From Pseudomonas marginalis (GTDB lineage Bacteria > Pseudomonadota > Gammaproteobacteria > Pseudomonadales > Pseudomonadaceae): DNA of 64,000 bases. Under the pieces are notes generated by a model. It ran no database searches. It had not been told where the DNA came from and saw nothing but the letters and a program-made list of their open reading frames with translations. Position 1 is the stretch's first letter, and each line of letters opens with the position of its first letter. The stretch lies in the NCBI RefSeq assembly GCF_001645105.1, contig NZ_LKEG01000026.1:321255-385254 (forward strand). The letters are read 5' to 3'. This document shows positions 52,479 to 62,689 of this stretch, one piece after another. Position numbers and translations under genes: made by a program.

Positions 52479-53663
52479 TCAGGACTTATTGCCGACCAGG
52501 CTGTCCACCGAGGGCACGCGGGTGTCGCTCTCCATCTGCGTCTCATGCTCGATCTGATGACTGAACCGATCCAGCGAGCCCTGGGCCGGTTGCGCATCGC
52601 TGGCGAACACCGGTGGGCTGAGAATGTAGGCGCCCAACAGGCGACTCAGCGCCGCGAGGCTGTCGACATGGGTGCGCTCGTAGCCGTGGGTCGCATCGCA
52701 ACCAAACGCCAGCAACGCAGTGCGGATGTCGTGCCCGGCGGTCACGGCCGAGTGCGCATCGCTGAAGTAATAGCGGAACAGGTCGCGGCGCACCGGCAGT
52801 TCGTGGTCCGACGCCAAACGTAGCAAGTGACGGGACAGGTGATAGTCATACGGCCCGCCGGAGTCCTGCATGGCCACGCTCACCGCATGCTCGCTGGAGT
52901 GCTGGCCGGGAGCGACCGGAGCGATATCGATGCCGACAAATTCACTCACGTCCCAGGGCAGGGCGGCCGCTGCGCCACTGCCGGTTTCCTCGGTGATGGT
53001 GAACAGCGGGTGGCAGTCGATCAGCAAGGGCTCACCACTGTCGACGATGGCCTTGAGCGCGGCGAGCAGGGCGGCGACGCCTGCCTTGTCGTCCAGGTGG
53101 CGGGCGCTGATGTGCCCGCTCTCGGTGAATTCCGGCAGCGGGTCGAAGGCCACATAGTCACCGATACCAATGCCCAGGGAGTCGCAGTCGGCACGGGTCG
53201 CGCAGTAGGCGTCGAGGCGCAACTCGACGTGGTCCCAACTCACCGGCATTTCATCCACGGCGGTGTTGAACGCGTGCCCGGAGGCCATCAACGGCAACAC
53301 GCTGCCGCGGATCACGCCATTATCGGTAAACAGGCTGACGCGGCTGCCTTCGGCAAACCGGCTCGACCAGCAACCTACGGGCGCCAGGCTCAGGCGGCCG
53401 TTGTCCTTGATCGCACGCACGGCGGCGCCGATGGTGTCCAAGTGGGCAGAGACCGCACGGTCAGGGCTGTTTTTCTGGCCCTTGAGGGTGGCGCGGATGG
53501 TGCCGCGCCGGGTCATTTCGAAGGGGATGCCCAGTTCTTCCAGGCGCTCGGCGACATACCGCACGATGGTGTCGGTAAATCCGGTGGGGCTGGGAATGGC
53601 GAGCATTTCCAGTAGGACTTTTTGCAGGTAATTCAGATCCGGTTCTGGGATGGTTCGGCTCAT
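52479..53663 (-). CDS. NAGGN-system M42-family peptidase
   Basis: A 394-residue metallopeptidase of family M42 (dinuclear-metal, aminopeptidase-like) as found in osmoprotectant N-acetylglutaminylglutamine amide (NAGGN) clusters. AVSAHLDTIGAAV, HLDDKAGVAALLAALKAI and TEETGSGAAAALP give the metal and catalytic residues. It is third in the operon, 24 bases after the synthetase stop. Its exact role, dipeptide turnover or product trimming, is not known. Confidence 0.9.
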   Translation of the reverse strand: MSRTIPEPDLNYLQKVLLEMLAIPSPTGFTDTIVRYVAERLEELGIPFEMTRRGTIRATLKGQKNSPDRAVSAHLDTIGAAVRAIKDNGRLSLAPVGCWSSRFAEGSRVSLFTDNGVIRGSVLPLMASGHAFNTAVDEMPVSWDHVELRLDAYCATRADCDSLGIGIGDYVAFDPLPEFTESGHISARHLDDKAGVAALLAALKAIVDSGEPLLIDCHPLFTITEETGSGAAAALPWDVSEFVGIDIAPVAPGQHSSEHAVSVAMQDSGGPYDYHLSRHLLRLASDHELPVRRDLFRYYFSDAHSAVTAGHDIRTALLAFGCDATHGYERTHVDSLAALSRLLGAYILSPPVFASDAQPAQGSLDRFSHQIEHETQMESDTRVPSVDSLVGNKS

Positions 53664-53687
53664 AAAGACTCCTGGGGTTCGGATCGT

Positions 53688-55421
53688 TCAGCTATGGGGA
53701 AACAGCAAATCCACAAATTTTTCCGCGGTAGGCTGCGGTTCATGATTGGCCAGGCCGGCCCGTTCGTTAGCTTCGATAAACACGTACTCGGGTTGGTCGG
53801 CGGCAGGCACCATCAGGTCCAGGCCGACCATGGGGATGTCCAGGGCGCGGGCGGCGCGTACGGCGGCGTCTACCAACGTGGGGTGCAGGATGGCGGTGAC
53901 GTCTTCCAGGCAACCGCCGGTGTGCAGGTTGGCGGTACGGCGCACGGCCAGGGTTTTGCCACGTGGCAGGATGCTGCTGTAGTCGTAGCCGGCGGCGTGC
54001 AGGGTGCGTTCGGTTTCGGCGTCGACAGGGATTTTGCTTTCGCCATCAGTCGCCGCCTGGCGACGACGGCTCTGGGCTTCGATCAACGCGCCGATGGAAT
54101 GTTGACCGTCACCGGTCACTTCCGCAGGACGACGAATCGCAGCCGCAACCACCTCGAAACCGATCACCAGGATGCGCAGGTCCAGGCCTTCATGAAAGCT
54201 TTCCAGCAGCACACGGCTGTCAAACTGGCGCGCCGCTTCAATCGCCTGCTGCACCTCTTCGATGCTCTGCAAATCCACCGCCACGCCCTGGCCTTGCTCA
54301 CCGTCCAGCGGCTTGACGACGACGCGCTGGTGCTCGTCGAGGAACTCCAGGTTGTCATCGGCGCTGCCCGCTAGTTGTTGCGACGGCAGTTTCAAACCGG
54401 CCGCCTTGAGCACTTTGTGGGTCAGGCTCTTGTCCTGGCACAAGGTCATGCTGATGGCGCTGGTCAAGTCGCTCAACGACTCACGGCAACGCACACGGCG
54501 CCCTCCGTGACTGAGGGTGAATAAGCCCGCGTCGGCGTCATCCACCTGCACATCGATACCGCGCCGATGCGCTTCTTCGACGATGATCCGGGCATAAGGG
54601 TTAAAGCCTGCCTGCGGACCCGGGCCGAGAAAGAGCGGCTGGTTGATGCCGTTCTTACGTTTGATCGCAAAGGTGGTCAGCGCCCTGAACCCCAGCTTGG
54701 CGTAAAGGTTCTTGGCCTGGCGGTTATCGTGCAGCACGGACAGGTCCAGGTAGCTCAGGCCACGGCTCATGAAGTGTTCCACCAAATGGCGGACCAGCAC
54801 CTCACCCACGCCAGGGCGGGTGCACTGCGGGTCCACGGCCAGGCACCACAGGCTGCAGCCGTTTTCCGGGTCATGAAAGGCTTTCTGGTGGTTGAGGCCC
54901 ATGACGCTGCCGATCACCGCGCCGCTGTCTTCATCTTCCGCCAGCCAGTAGACAGGCCCACCGGCATGGCGCGGCGTAAGGCGTTCAGCGTCGACGGGCA
55001 ACATGCCGCGTCCTTGATAGAGCTGGTTGACGGCCAGCCAATCGGCTTCGGTCTGCACCCGACGAATGCGGAAACCACGAAATACCCGCGTGGCCGGCCG
55101 ATAGTCGGTGAACCACAGGCGCAGCGTGTCGGACGGGTCGAGGAACAGTTGCTGCGGATCGATCCCGAGAATCTGCTGCGGTGCAGCCACATAGAGTGCG
55201 ATGTCGCGCTCGCCCGGCTGCTCATTCAGCAGTTCCTGGGCCAGGGTCGCCGGGTCGGGAAAGGTGTGCCCGATCAACAAGCGGCCCCATCCGCAATGCA
55301 CGGCTATCGGCTCGGCGGCCAAGGGGCTGCCATCTTCCGCCAGGCGGGCCTGCAGGCGCTCATAGGTCGGCGCCTGGCCCTTCAACAAGCGTTGGCTGTA
55401 AGCCGCTGCGAGAGGTTTCAT
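53688..55421 (-). CDS. ngg: N-acetylglutaminylglutamine synthetase
   Basis: A 577-residue two-domain enzyme: an N-terminal GNAT acetyltransferase (about 95-270, with CSLWCLAVDPQCTRPGVGE) and a C-terminal ATP-grasp ligase (about 290-577, with VVVKPLDGEQGQGVAVDL and VFIEANERAGLANH). It acetylates and couples two glutamines to give N-acetylglutaminylglutamine, a dipeptide osmolyte precursor. It starts 3 bases after the amidotransferase stop. Osmotic induction is expected by family. Confidence 0.92.
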   Translation of the reverse strand: MKPLAAAYSQRLLKGQAPTYERLQARLAEDGSPLAAEPIAVHCGWGRLLIGHTFPDPATLAQELLNEQPGERDIALYVAAPQQILGIDPQQLFLDPSDTLRLWFTDYRPATRVFRGFRIRRVQTEADWLAVNQLYQGRGMLPVDAERLTPRHAGGPVYWLAEDEDSGAVIGSVMGLNHQKAFHDPENGCSLWCLAVDPQCTRPGVGEVLVRHLVEHFMSRGLSYLDLSVLHDNRQAKNLYAKLGFRALTTFAIKRKNGINQPLFLGPGPQAGFNPYARIIVEEAHRRGIDVQVDDADAGLFTLSHGGRRVRCRESLSDLTSAISMTLCQDKSLTHKVLKAAGLKLPSQQLAGSADDNLEFLDEHQRVVVKPLDGEQGQGVAVDLQSIEEVQQAIEAARQFDSRVLLESFHEGLDLRILVIGFEVVAAAIRRPAEVTGDGQHSIGALIEAQSRRRQAATDGESKIPVDAETERTLHAAGYDYSSILPRGKTLAVRRTANLHTGGCLEDVTAILHPTLVDAAVRAARALDIPMVGLDLMVPAADQPEYVFIEANERAGLANHEPQPTAEKFVDLLFPHS

Positions 55422-55424
55422 TAC

Positions 55425-57197
55425 TCAGATTCCTTGTTCGCTGAGCCACAGGTTCAGCGCCGCCAGTTGCCACAGCTTGGAGCCGCGCAGCGGGGTCAAT
55501 TGGCCTTGCGGGTCGGTCAGCAAGCGGTCGAGCATGGCGGGATTGAACAGGCCGCGATCCTGGCTCGGGTCCAGCAACAATTCACGCACCCAGTTCAGGG
55601 TATCGCCCTGCAAGTGTTTGAGGCCTGGCACGGGGAAGTAACCTTTCTTGCGGTCGATCACTTCGCTCGGGATCACCCGGCGCGCGGCCTCTTTCAACAC
55701 CTGCTTGCCACCGTCGGGCAACTTGAACTTGCCGGGTACACGGGCCGACAGCTCAACCAAGCGGTAGTCGAGGAACGGCGTACGCGCTTCCAGGCCCCAG
55801 GCCATGGTCATGTTGTCGACGCGTTTGACCGGGTCGTCCACCAGCATGACCGTGCTGTCCAGGCGCAGGGCCTTGTCCACTGCCGCATCCGCGCCGGGCA
55901 TGGCGAAGTGCTCGCGGACGAAATCACCGGCGGCGTCATTGGCGGTCAGCCATTTTGGCGCGACGGTGGCTGCGTAGTCGTCGTAGCTGCGGTCGAAAAA
56001 CGCATCGCGATACGCGGCGTAGGGATCGGCGGCGCCGTCCACCTGCGGGTACCAGTGGTAACCGGCAAACAGTTCGTCGGCGCCCTGGCCGCTCTGCACC
56101 ACCTTGCAATGCTTGGCCACTTCCCGTGACAACAGGTAGAAGGCGATGCAGTCATGGCTGACCATCGGCTCGCTCATGGCACGGAACGCCGCCGGGAGTT
56201 GCTCGATGATCTCGCTTTCGGCAATGCGCAATTGATGATGACGGGTGCCGTAGTGCTTGGCGATCAGGTCCGAGTACTGGAACTCGTCGCCACGCTCGCC
56301 ACCGGCGTCTTCAAAGCCGATGGAGAAGGTCGACAGGTCTTGCACGCCGACTTCACGCAGCAAGCCCACGAGCATGCTCGAATCGACGCCGCCGGACAGC
56401 AGCACGCCGACATCCACGGCGGCGCGTTGGCGGATGGCCACGGCTTCGCGGGTGCTGTCGAGTACGCGGTCAGTCCAGTCTTCCAGGCTCAGGTTGCGTT
56501 CGTCGTCATGTGGGCCGTAGGGCAGGGTCCACCAAGTTTTTTGCTCGGTCTTGCCGTTGGCGTCGATGCGCATCCAGCTCGCCGGCGGCAGTTTTTCGAC
56601 GCCTGCCAGCAAGGTACGCGGCGCAGGCACCACGGCGTGGAAGTTCAAGTAATGATTGAGTGCCACCGGATCGAGGATCGGGTTGATATCCCCGCCTTTG
56701 AGCAACGCCGGCAAGGCCGACGCGAAGCGCAGGCGCTGGCCGGTGCGCGACAGGTACAGCGGCTTCACACCCAGACGGTCGCGGGCAATAAACAGGCGTT
56801 GGGCATCACGTTCCCAGATGGCGAACGCGAACATGCCATTGAGCTTGGGCAGCAGCGCTTCGCCCCAGGCGTGATAACCCTTGAGCAGCACTTCGGTGTC
56901 GCCGCCGGAGTAGAAGGCGTAGCCGAGGGCTTCCAGCTCTTCTCTCAGTTCAGGGAAGTTGTAGATCGCGCCGTTGAACGCCAGGGACAGCCCCAGTTGG
57001 CAGTCGACCATCGGTTGTGCAGAGCCATCCGACAGGTCCATGATTTTCAAGCGCCGATGGCCCAGCGCGACAGGCCCCTGGGCATGAAAACCCCAGGCGT
57101 CAGGCCCACGCGGGGCCAGGTGATGGGTGATGCGCTCAATAGCTGCCAGGTCGGCAGGTTGGGCATCGAAACGTAACTCTCCAGCTAATCCGCACAT
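55425..57197 (-). CDS. asnO: N-acetylglutaminylglutamine amidotransferase
   Basis: A 590-residue asparagine-synthetase-B-like enzyme that amidates the dipeptide to NAGGN. Cys2 in MCGLAGELRF is the class II glutaminase nucleophile, so the start at 57197 is fixed by processing to this Cys. GVLLSGGVDSSMLVGLLRE is the ATP pyrophosphatase loop near residue 270. First gene of the asnO-ngg-M42 operon, with its promoter in the 340-base region upstream. Confidence 0.93.
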   Translation of the reverse strand: MCGLAGELRFDAQPADLAAIERITHHLAPRGPDAWGFHAQGPVALGHRRLKIMDLSDGSAQPMVDCQLGLSLAFNGAIYNFPELREELEALGYAFYSGGDTEVLLKGYHAWGEALLPKLNGMFAFAIWERDAQRLFIARDRLGVKPLYLSRTGQRLRFASALPALLKGGDINPILDPVALNHYLNFHAVVPAPRTLLAGVEKLPPASWMRIDANGKTEQKTWWTLPYGPHDDERNLSLEDWTDRVLDSTREAVAIRQRAAVDVGVLLSGGVDSSMLVGLLREVGVQDLSTFSIGFEDAGGERGDEFQYSDLIAKHYGTRHHQLRIAESEIIEQLPAAFRAMSEPMVSHDCIAFYLLSREVAKHCKVVQSGQGADELFAGYHWYPQVDGAADPYAAYRDAFFDRSYDDYAATVAPKWLTANDAAGDFVREHFAMPGADAAVDKALRLDSTVMLVDDPVKRVDNMTMAWGLEARTPFLDYRLVELSARVPGKFKLPDGGKQVLKEAARRVIPSEVIDRKKGYFPVPGLKHLQGDTLNWVRELLLDPSQDRGLFNPAMLDRLLTDPQGQLTPLRGSKLWQLAALNLWLSEQGI

Positions 57198-57537
57198 AAA
57201 TTCCTTACCGGTTTTTCCGTTGGGGAGGGATGAAATGCCGCACGCCAAAAAGGCCGGGCGTTGAGAAACTGACCCGTGTGGTGGATGGGAGTTTTAGAAC
57301 GATCGGTTATAAGGCGATTGGGCATCAGTGCGGTGATGCGTCAGTCGAGGGGGGTTAGATAGGTAGGCGCAACAGCCTCAAGCCCGTTGATAAGGTTTGG
57401 CGAAACACCTGCCATACGGACAATTGCCATGCCTGTCGTACCCTCTGAAACACCCCAATCCTTGAGTTCCGAGATGAAGCTGGCGGCCCTTCTTCAACTG
57501 ACCGGCGACTTGCCCAGGCGTGCAGTGTGTAAAACCC
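57198..57537. other. 340-base region upstream of asnO
   Basis: It should contain the promoter of the NAGGN operon. I see no clear sigma-70 or sigma-22 match on the minus strand and no REP. A short plus-strand ORF (57387-57671) overlaps the mnmC 3' end and has no convincing RBS, so I do not call it. Confidence 0.5.
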
Positions 57538-59517
57538 TCAGGACGTGCCCCGGATCAATCCCCGCAGGGCAAAACGGTTGGGGTGGCAGGCGTGGGCGAC
57601 GCTGGAGGGGACGGGCAGCGGTTCGTCATTCAGCCAGGCGGTCAGCAGCTCTGCCGCCAGCGGGGCGGTGATCAAACCTCGCGAGCCGTGCCCGCTGTTG
57701 ATGTACAGCCCATCGAGCCAGGGGCAGGCAATGTCCGGGACTTGCCGAGCATCCTTGCGCAGCGCTGCGTAGGCCAGGTGGAACGCCTCGCGGTCGGCCA
57801 GTGGCCCGACAATCGGTAGATAGTCGGGGCTGGTGCAACGAAAGGCCGCACGGCCTTGCAGGTGCTCGGGGTCAAGGGTGTCGGCGTGCAGGCGTTGCAG
57901 CAGGTCAACGGAGATTTCCCGCAACATCTGCAGGTTACCGAGGTGTTCGGCGGTGCTGGGGGTGAGGTCTTCGCTGGCGAAGTTGAAGCTGGCGCCGAGC
58001 GTATGTTCCCCCAAGCGCGCAGGCGCGACGTAACCCTCGGCGCACACCACCGTGGCCAGTGCCTGGCTTTGCGGGGTTTGCGGCAGGCGGCTGATTTGCC
58101 CGCGAATGCGTTTGAGGGGCAGCTCGGCGCTGACCGGGAAGCGGTTGATCTCGGCGGCGCCGGCCAGCACCACCACGCTGGCGCTGGCCAGCAGGGTGTG
58201 GCCGTCGTGGGCGTGCCATTGGCCATCGACCTGGCGCAACTCAAGGGCCTCGCGATGCTGCAACAGCGTGATCAGCGGATGTGTCGCTTGCCACTCGCAC
58301 AGTGCCGGCGGATGCACCCAGCCGCCTTCGGGGAAAAACAGCCCGCCGTGTTCCAAGGCCACGCCGGCGCGCGCCTGGGCCTGCGCCTGATCCAGCACGT
58401 GCAAAAGCTCCGGCGCGAAGGCTTGGGCCAGCTGCGCCTGGCGTTCGGCCTCCTTGGCATTGAACGCCAGTTGCAGCACGCCGCAACCGTCCCAGTCGAC
58501 GCCACGGTGCAGGTGTTCGAGCAGCCGGCGGGTATGGCCGAAGCCGCTGAGGATCAATTGCGACAGCGCCGTGCCATGCGCCGAAAGCTTGAGGTACAGC
58601 ACGCCCTGCGGGTTACCCGAGGCTTCCTGCGCCAGCGCCGCGTGACGCTCCAGCAGCGTCACCTGCCAGCCGCGCGCCGCCAGGCTGGCGGCGCTCGTGC
58701 AGCCGGCCAGGCCGCCGCCGATCACCAGGGCCGTGCGCGCGCCGGGCAGCGGCGCGGGGCGGGCAAACCAGGGTTTGATAGCCTCCGGCGCGGGCGTTTC
58801 GGCGGGCCAGCCGAGAAACTCGCCGCGCAGGATTTCCCACTTGTGGCCGATGCCCGGCGTGCGCTTCATCTTGAAGCCGGCGGCGTTGATCAAGCGGCGC
58901 ACCCAGCCGGTACTGGTAAAGGTGCTGATGGTCGAGCCGGGGGCCGCCAGCCGTGCCAGTTCGGCAAACAGCTCGGCGGTCCACATGTCGGGGTTCTTGG
59001 CCGGGGCAAACCCGTCGAGAAACCAGGCGTCGACCTGCGCGTCCAGTTGGGGCAATTGTTCCAGGGCGTCGCCGATCAGCAGCGTCAGCGTCACGCGGCC
59101 GTGAGCCAACACCAGCCGTTGGAAGCCTTGATGAATGGCGATGTACTGCGCCAGCAACTGATCGGCAAACGGCTGCAGTTCCGGCCAAAGGGCGAGGGCA
59201 CGCTGCAGGTCGGCGTGGCTCAGCGGGTACTTTTCCACGCTGACAAAATGCAGGCGGGCACCGGCCACGGCGTGTTGCTCGAACAACTGCCAGGCGCAGA
59301 GAAAATTCAACCCCGTGCCGAAACCGGTTTCGCCAATTACCAAGTGGCCCTGGGCCGGCAGGGCGGCGAAGCGCTCCTGCAAACGGTTCTGTTCGAGGAA
59401 CACGTAGCGCGTTTCTTCAAGGCCCGACTTGTCGGAGAAGTACACATCGTCGAAGACCCGCGAGTGTGGGCGACCTTGCTCATCCCAGTCGAGCTGGGCG
59501 TGGGTAACGGGGTTCAT
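57538..59517 (-). CDS. mnmC: bifunctional tRNA 5-methylaminomethyl-2-thiouridine synthesis protein MnmC
   Basis: A 659-residue fusion of two enzymes finishing mnm5s2U at tRNA position 34. The N-terminal SAM methyltransferase (1-240, with VIGETGFGTGLNFLCAW) is followed by a FAD-dependent oxidoreductase (from about 260, with VIGGGLAGCTSAASLAARG) that removes the carboxymethyl group. The ATG at 59517 is used in place of an upstream ATG at 59562. It is divergent from the polyphosphate:AMP phosphotransferase gene. Confidence 0.95.
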   Translation of the reverse strand: MNPVTHAQLDWDEQGRPHSRVFDDVYFSDKSGLEETRYVFLEQNRLQERFAALPAQGHLVIGETGFGTGLNFLCAWQLFEQHAVAGARLHFVSVEKYPLSHADLQRALALWPELQPFADQLLAQYIAIHQGFQRLVLAHGRVTLTLLIGDALEQLPQLDAQVDAWFLDGFAPAKNPDMWTAELFAELARLAAPGSTISTFTSTGWVRRLINAAGFKMKRTPGIGHKWEILRGEFLGWPAETPAPEAIKPWFARPAPLPGARTALVIGGGLAGCTSAASLAARGWQVTLLERHAALAQEASGNPQGVLYLKLSAHGTALSQLILSGFGHTRRLLEHLHRGVDWDGCGVLQLAFNAKEAERQAQLAQAFAPELLHVLDQAQAQARAGVALEHGGLFFPEGGWVHPPALCEWQATHPLITLLQHREALELRQVDGQWHAHDGHTLLASASVVVLAGAAEINRFPVSAELPLKRIRGQISRLPQTPQSQALATVVCAEGYVAPARLGEHTLGASFNFASEDLTPSTAEHLGNLQMLREISVDLLQRLHADTLDPEHLQGRAAFRCTSPDYLPIVGPLADREAFHLAYAALRKDARQVPDIACPWLDGLYINSGHGSRGLITAPLAAELLTAWLNDEPLPVPSSVAHACHPNRFALRGLIRGTS

Positions 59518-59674
59518 GGGCGACTCATAGGCAATAGAAGCAGGCAAAGGCAAGGCGGCCATTCTAGCTGATCAACAGGCGTTGAATTGACCTACGGCAA
59601 GCACGCGTGGAATTTCCTCCCGCACGGCGTTGCCCAATCCGCTAGTCTTGAGCCATCTTGAAACGGAGCTGCCC

Positions 59675-61189
59675 ATGTTCGAATCCGCCGAAATCGGTCA
59701 CGCCATCGACAAAGACACCTTTGAGGCCGAAGTGCCGGCCCTGCGCGAAGCCTTGCTGGAAGTGCAGTACGAACTGCAGCAGCAGAAGCGCTTCCCGGTG
59801 ATCATCCTGATCAACGGCATCGAAGGCGCCGGCAAGGGCGAGACGGTCAAGCTGCTGAATGAATGGATGGACCCGCGCCTGATTGAAGTGCGCACTTTCG
59901 ACCAGCAGACCGACGAAGAACTCGCCCGGCCACCGGCCTGGCGCTACTGGCGCCAACTGCCGGCCAAAGGGCGCATGGGGATTTTCTTCGGCAACTGGTA
60001 CAGCCAGATGCTGCAAGGCCGGGTGCATGGGCAGATCAAGGACGCGCGGCTTGACCAGGCTATTGCCGGCGCCGAACGCCTGGAAAAAATGCTCTGCGAC
60101 GAAGGCGCGCTGATCTTCAAGTTCTGGTTCCACCTGTCCAAGAAGCAGATGAAGGCGCGGCTCAAGGCCCTGGCCGATGACCCGTTGCACAGCTGGCGCA
60201 TCAGCCCGTTGGACTGGCAGCAGTCCGAGACCTACGACAAGTTTGTGCATTTCGGCGAGCGCGTGCTGCGGCGTACCAGTCGCGACTACGCGCCGTGGCA
60301 TGTGATCGAAGGCGTCGACAGCAACTATCGCAGCCTCACCGTGGGCAAGATCCTGCTTGAAGGCCTGCAAAACGCCTTGAAACTGCCCAAGGGCAAGGCC
60401 AGCGGCATGAACCCGGCACCGTTGCCGTCGGCTGTCGACCAGATGAGCCTGCTCAACAGCCTCGAGATGACGCTGCACCTGGACAAGGACGATTACGAAG
60501 AACAGCTGATCACCGAGCAGGCGCGGTTCTCCGGCCTGATGCGCGACAAACGCATGCGAAAGCACGCTCTGGTCACGGTGTTCGAAGGCAATGATGCGGC
60601 AGGCAAGGGCGGGGCGATTCGCCGGGTGGCGGCGGCGCTTGACCCACGCCAGTACCATATCGTGCCGATCGCTGCGCCCACCGAAGACGAACGTGCCCAG
60701 CCTTACCTGTGGCGGTTCTGGCAGAAAATCCCGGCACGGGGCAAGTTCACCGTGTTTGACCGCTCCTGGTACGGCCGCGTGCTGGTGGAGCGGATCGAGG
60801 GCTTCTGTACCCCGGCCGACTGGCTGCGCGCCTATGGCGAGATCAATGACTTTGAAGAACAACTGCGCGACGCAGGGGTGATCGTGGTCAAGTTCTGGCT
60901 GGCCATCGACAAACAGACCCAACTGGAACGCTTCCAGGCGCGTGAAGAGATCCCGTTCAAGCGCTTCAAGATCACTGAAGACGACTGGCGCAACCGCGAC
61001 AAGTGGGATGACTACCGCGCCGCCGTGGGCGATATGGTCGACCGCACCAGCACCGAAGTCGCGCCCTGGACCCTGGTGGAAGCCAACGATAAGCGCTGGG
61101 CGCGCGTCAAGGTGTTGCGCACCATCAACCTGGCCTTGGAGGAGGCGTTCGCCAAGTCCGACAAGCACGATAAAAAGAAAAAGAAATAA
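59675..61189 (+). CDS. pap: polyphosphate:AMP phosphotransferase (PPK2 class II)
   Basis: A 504-residue enzyme with two tandem PPK2 domains, making ADP from AMP and polyphosphate. Each domain has its own Walker A: GIEGAGKGETVK (about residue 50) and GNDAAGKGGAIRR (about residue 308), and each ends with RTS, APW and KILLEGL- or KVLRTINL-like segments. The two-domain length is the class II hallmark. The ATG at 59675 follows a GGAGC. It sits between mnmC and a REP pair. Confidence 0.93.
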   Translation: MFESAEIGHAIDKDTFEAEVPALREALLEVQYELQQQKRFPVIILINGIEGAGKGETVKLLNEWMDPRLIEVRTFDQQTDEELARPPAWRYWRQLPAKGRMGIFFGNWYSQMLQGRVHGQIKDARLDQAIAGAERLEKMLCDEGALIFKFWFHLSKKQMKARLKALADDPLHSWRISPLDWQQSETYDKFVHFGERVLRRTSRDYAPWHVIEGVDSNYRSLTVGKILLEGLQNALKLPKGKASGMNPAPLPSAVDQMSLLNSLEMTLHLDKDDYEEQLITEQARFSGLMRDKRMRKHALVTVFEGNDAAGKGGAIRRVAAALDPRQYHIVPIAAPTEDERAQPYLWRFWQKIPARGKFTVFDRSWYGRVLVERIEGFCTPADWLRAYGEINDFEEQLRDAGVIVVKFWLAIDKQTQLERFQAREEIPFKRFKITEDDWRNRDKWDDYRAAVGDMVDRTSTEVAPWTLVEANDKRWARVKVLRTINLALEEAFAKSDKHDKKKKK

Positions 61190-61206
61190 TGGCCGTCAGG
61201 CTTGCC

Positions 61207-61343
61207 TATTGTAGTGAGCGGGCTTGCCCCGCGCTGGGCTGCGGAGCAGCCCCAACCCAGGCCCCGCGCCCTTTCAGACAAACCTGATTGGCAGGTTTTA
61301 GGGCCGCTTCGCAGCCCAGCGCAGGGCAAGCCTGCTCACTACA
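61207..61343. repeat. REP-type inverted repeat pair
   Basis: TTGTAGTGAGCGGGCTTGCC with CGCTGGGCTGCGGAGCAGCCCC on the left is mirrored by GGCCGCTTCGCAGCCCAGCG and GGGCAAGCCTGCTCACTACA on the right. The arms exceed 35 bases. Confidence 0.88.
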
Positions 61344-61486
61344 ACAGCCTCAATCACCACAACAGCCCTGGTCACCGCAGGGCGAGCACGCTGGCCATGC
61401 TTTTGTATACGCCGGGTGAATGATCGTCGCGGTTGCGCAGGGCTGGCTCTATGCTCGATTCAACCACCACACGATCGAGGTAGCCC

Positions 61487-62671
61487 ATGCGTGAAGTAGT
61501 GATTGTCGACAGCGTGCGAACCGGCCTGGCCAAATCCTTTCGCGGTAAGTTCAACCAGACCCGCCCGGATGATATGGCGGCCCATTGCGTCAACGCGCTG
61601 CTCGCCCGCAACGGCATCGACCCGGCCACGGTGGAAGATTGCATCGTCGGTGCCGGTTCCAACGAAGGCGCGCAGGGCTACAACATCGGCCGCAACGTGG
61701 CGGTGCTCTCGCAACTGGGCACGGGGACGGCGGGCATGACCCTCAACCGTTTCTGCTCGTCGGGGTTGCAGGCGATTGCTATCGCCGCCAACCAGATCGC
61801 CTCGGGCTGCAGCGAGATCATCGTCGCCGGGGGTGTCGAATCCATCAGCCTGACAATGAAAAGCGTCAACACCGACAACCTGATCAACCCGCTGTTGAAA
61901 GAGCAGGTGCCGGGCCTCTACTTCCCCATGGGCCAGACCGCCGAGATCGTCGCGCGTCGCTACAACGTCAGCCGCGAAGAACAGGACCTGTATGCCCTGC
62001 AAAGCCAGCAGCGTACTGCCCAGGCCCAGGCCGATGGGCTGTTCAACGATGAAATCGTGCCGATGGCGGTCAAGTACAAGGTCGAGGACAAGAACACCGG
62101 CGAAGTACAGGTGCTTGACGGCGTCGTTGATCGCGATGACTGCAACCGTCCCGACACTACGCTGGCCAGCTTGCAGGGCTTGAAACCGGTGTTCGCCGAG
62201 GACGGCTCGGTGACGGCGGGCAACTCCTCGCAGCTCTCCGACGGTGCGTCGATGACCCTGGTGATGAGCCTGGAAAAAGCCCTGGCCCTGGGGCTTAAGC
62301 CCAAGGCGTTTTTCCGTGGGTTTACCGTGGCGGGCTGCGAGCCGGACGAGATGGGCATCGGCCCGGTGTTCTCGGTGCCTAAGCTGCTCAAGGCCAAGGG
62401 GTTGCAGGTTGCGGATATCGACCTGTGGGAACTCAACGAAGCGTTCGCCTCCCAGTGCCTGTATGCGCGCAATCGCCTGGAAATCGACAATGCCCGGTAC
62501 AACGTCAACGGCGGCTCGATCTCCATCGGGCACCCGTTCGGCATGACCGGTTCACGGCAGGTCGGGCATTTGGTGCGTGAGTTGCAGCGGCGTAATCTGC
62601 GCTACGGCATCGTCACCATGTGCGTGGGCGGCGGCATGGGCGCGACGGGGCTCTTCGAAGCCGTGCGCTAG
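61487..62671 (+). CDS. acetyl-CoA C-acyltransferase (thiolase)
   Basis: A 394-residue thiolase II-type enzyme, cleaving 3-oxoacyl-CoA with CoA or running the reverse condensation. The active-site Cys90 in LNRFCSSGLQAIAIA, the His in NGGSISIGHPFGMTGSRQ, and the second Cys in TMCVGGGMGATGLFE are intact. NEAFASQ is also present. A partner beta-oxidation multifunctional gene is not adjacent, so pathway assignment (beta-oxidation or degradation of an unusual acid) is open. Confidence 0.93.
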   Translation: MREVVIVDSVRTGLAKSFRGKFNQTRPDDMAAHCVNALLARNGIDPATVEDCIVGAGSNEGAQGYNIGRNVAVLSQLGTGTAGMTLNRFCSSGLQAIAIAANQIASGCSEIIVAGGVESISLTMKSVNTDNLINPLLKEQVPGLYFPMGQTAEIVARRYNVSREEQDLYALQSQQRTAQAQADGLFNDEIVPMAVKYKVEDKNTGEVQVLDGVVDRDDCNRPDTTLASLQGLKPVFAEDGSVTAGNSSQLSDGASMTLVMSLEKALALGLKPKAFFRGFTVAGCEPDEMGIGPVFSVPKLLKAKGLQVADIDLWELNEAFASQCLYARNRLEIDNARYNVNGGSISIGHPFGMTGSRQVGHLVRELQRRNLRYGIVTMCVGGGMGATGLFEAVR

Positions 62672-62689
62672 ACTCGGAAGCGGATTTGT

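Noticed and set aside
57387..57671. Small plus-strand ORF upstream of asnO
   Set aside because: No recognisable motif, no RBS, and it overlaps the 3' end of mnmC in the opposite direction.
61402..61412. TTTTGTATACGCC as another purine operator
   Set aside because: Only the left half matches TTGTATACAA; the right half is GCC and no purine gene follows.
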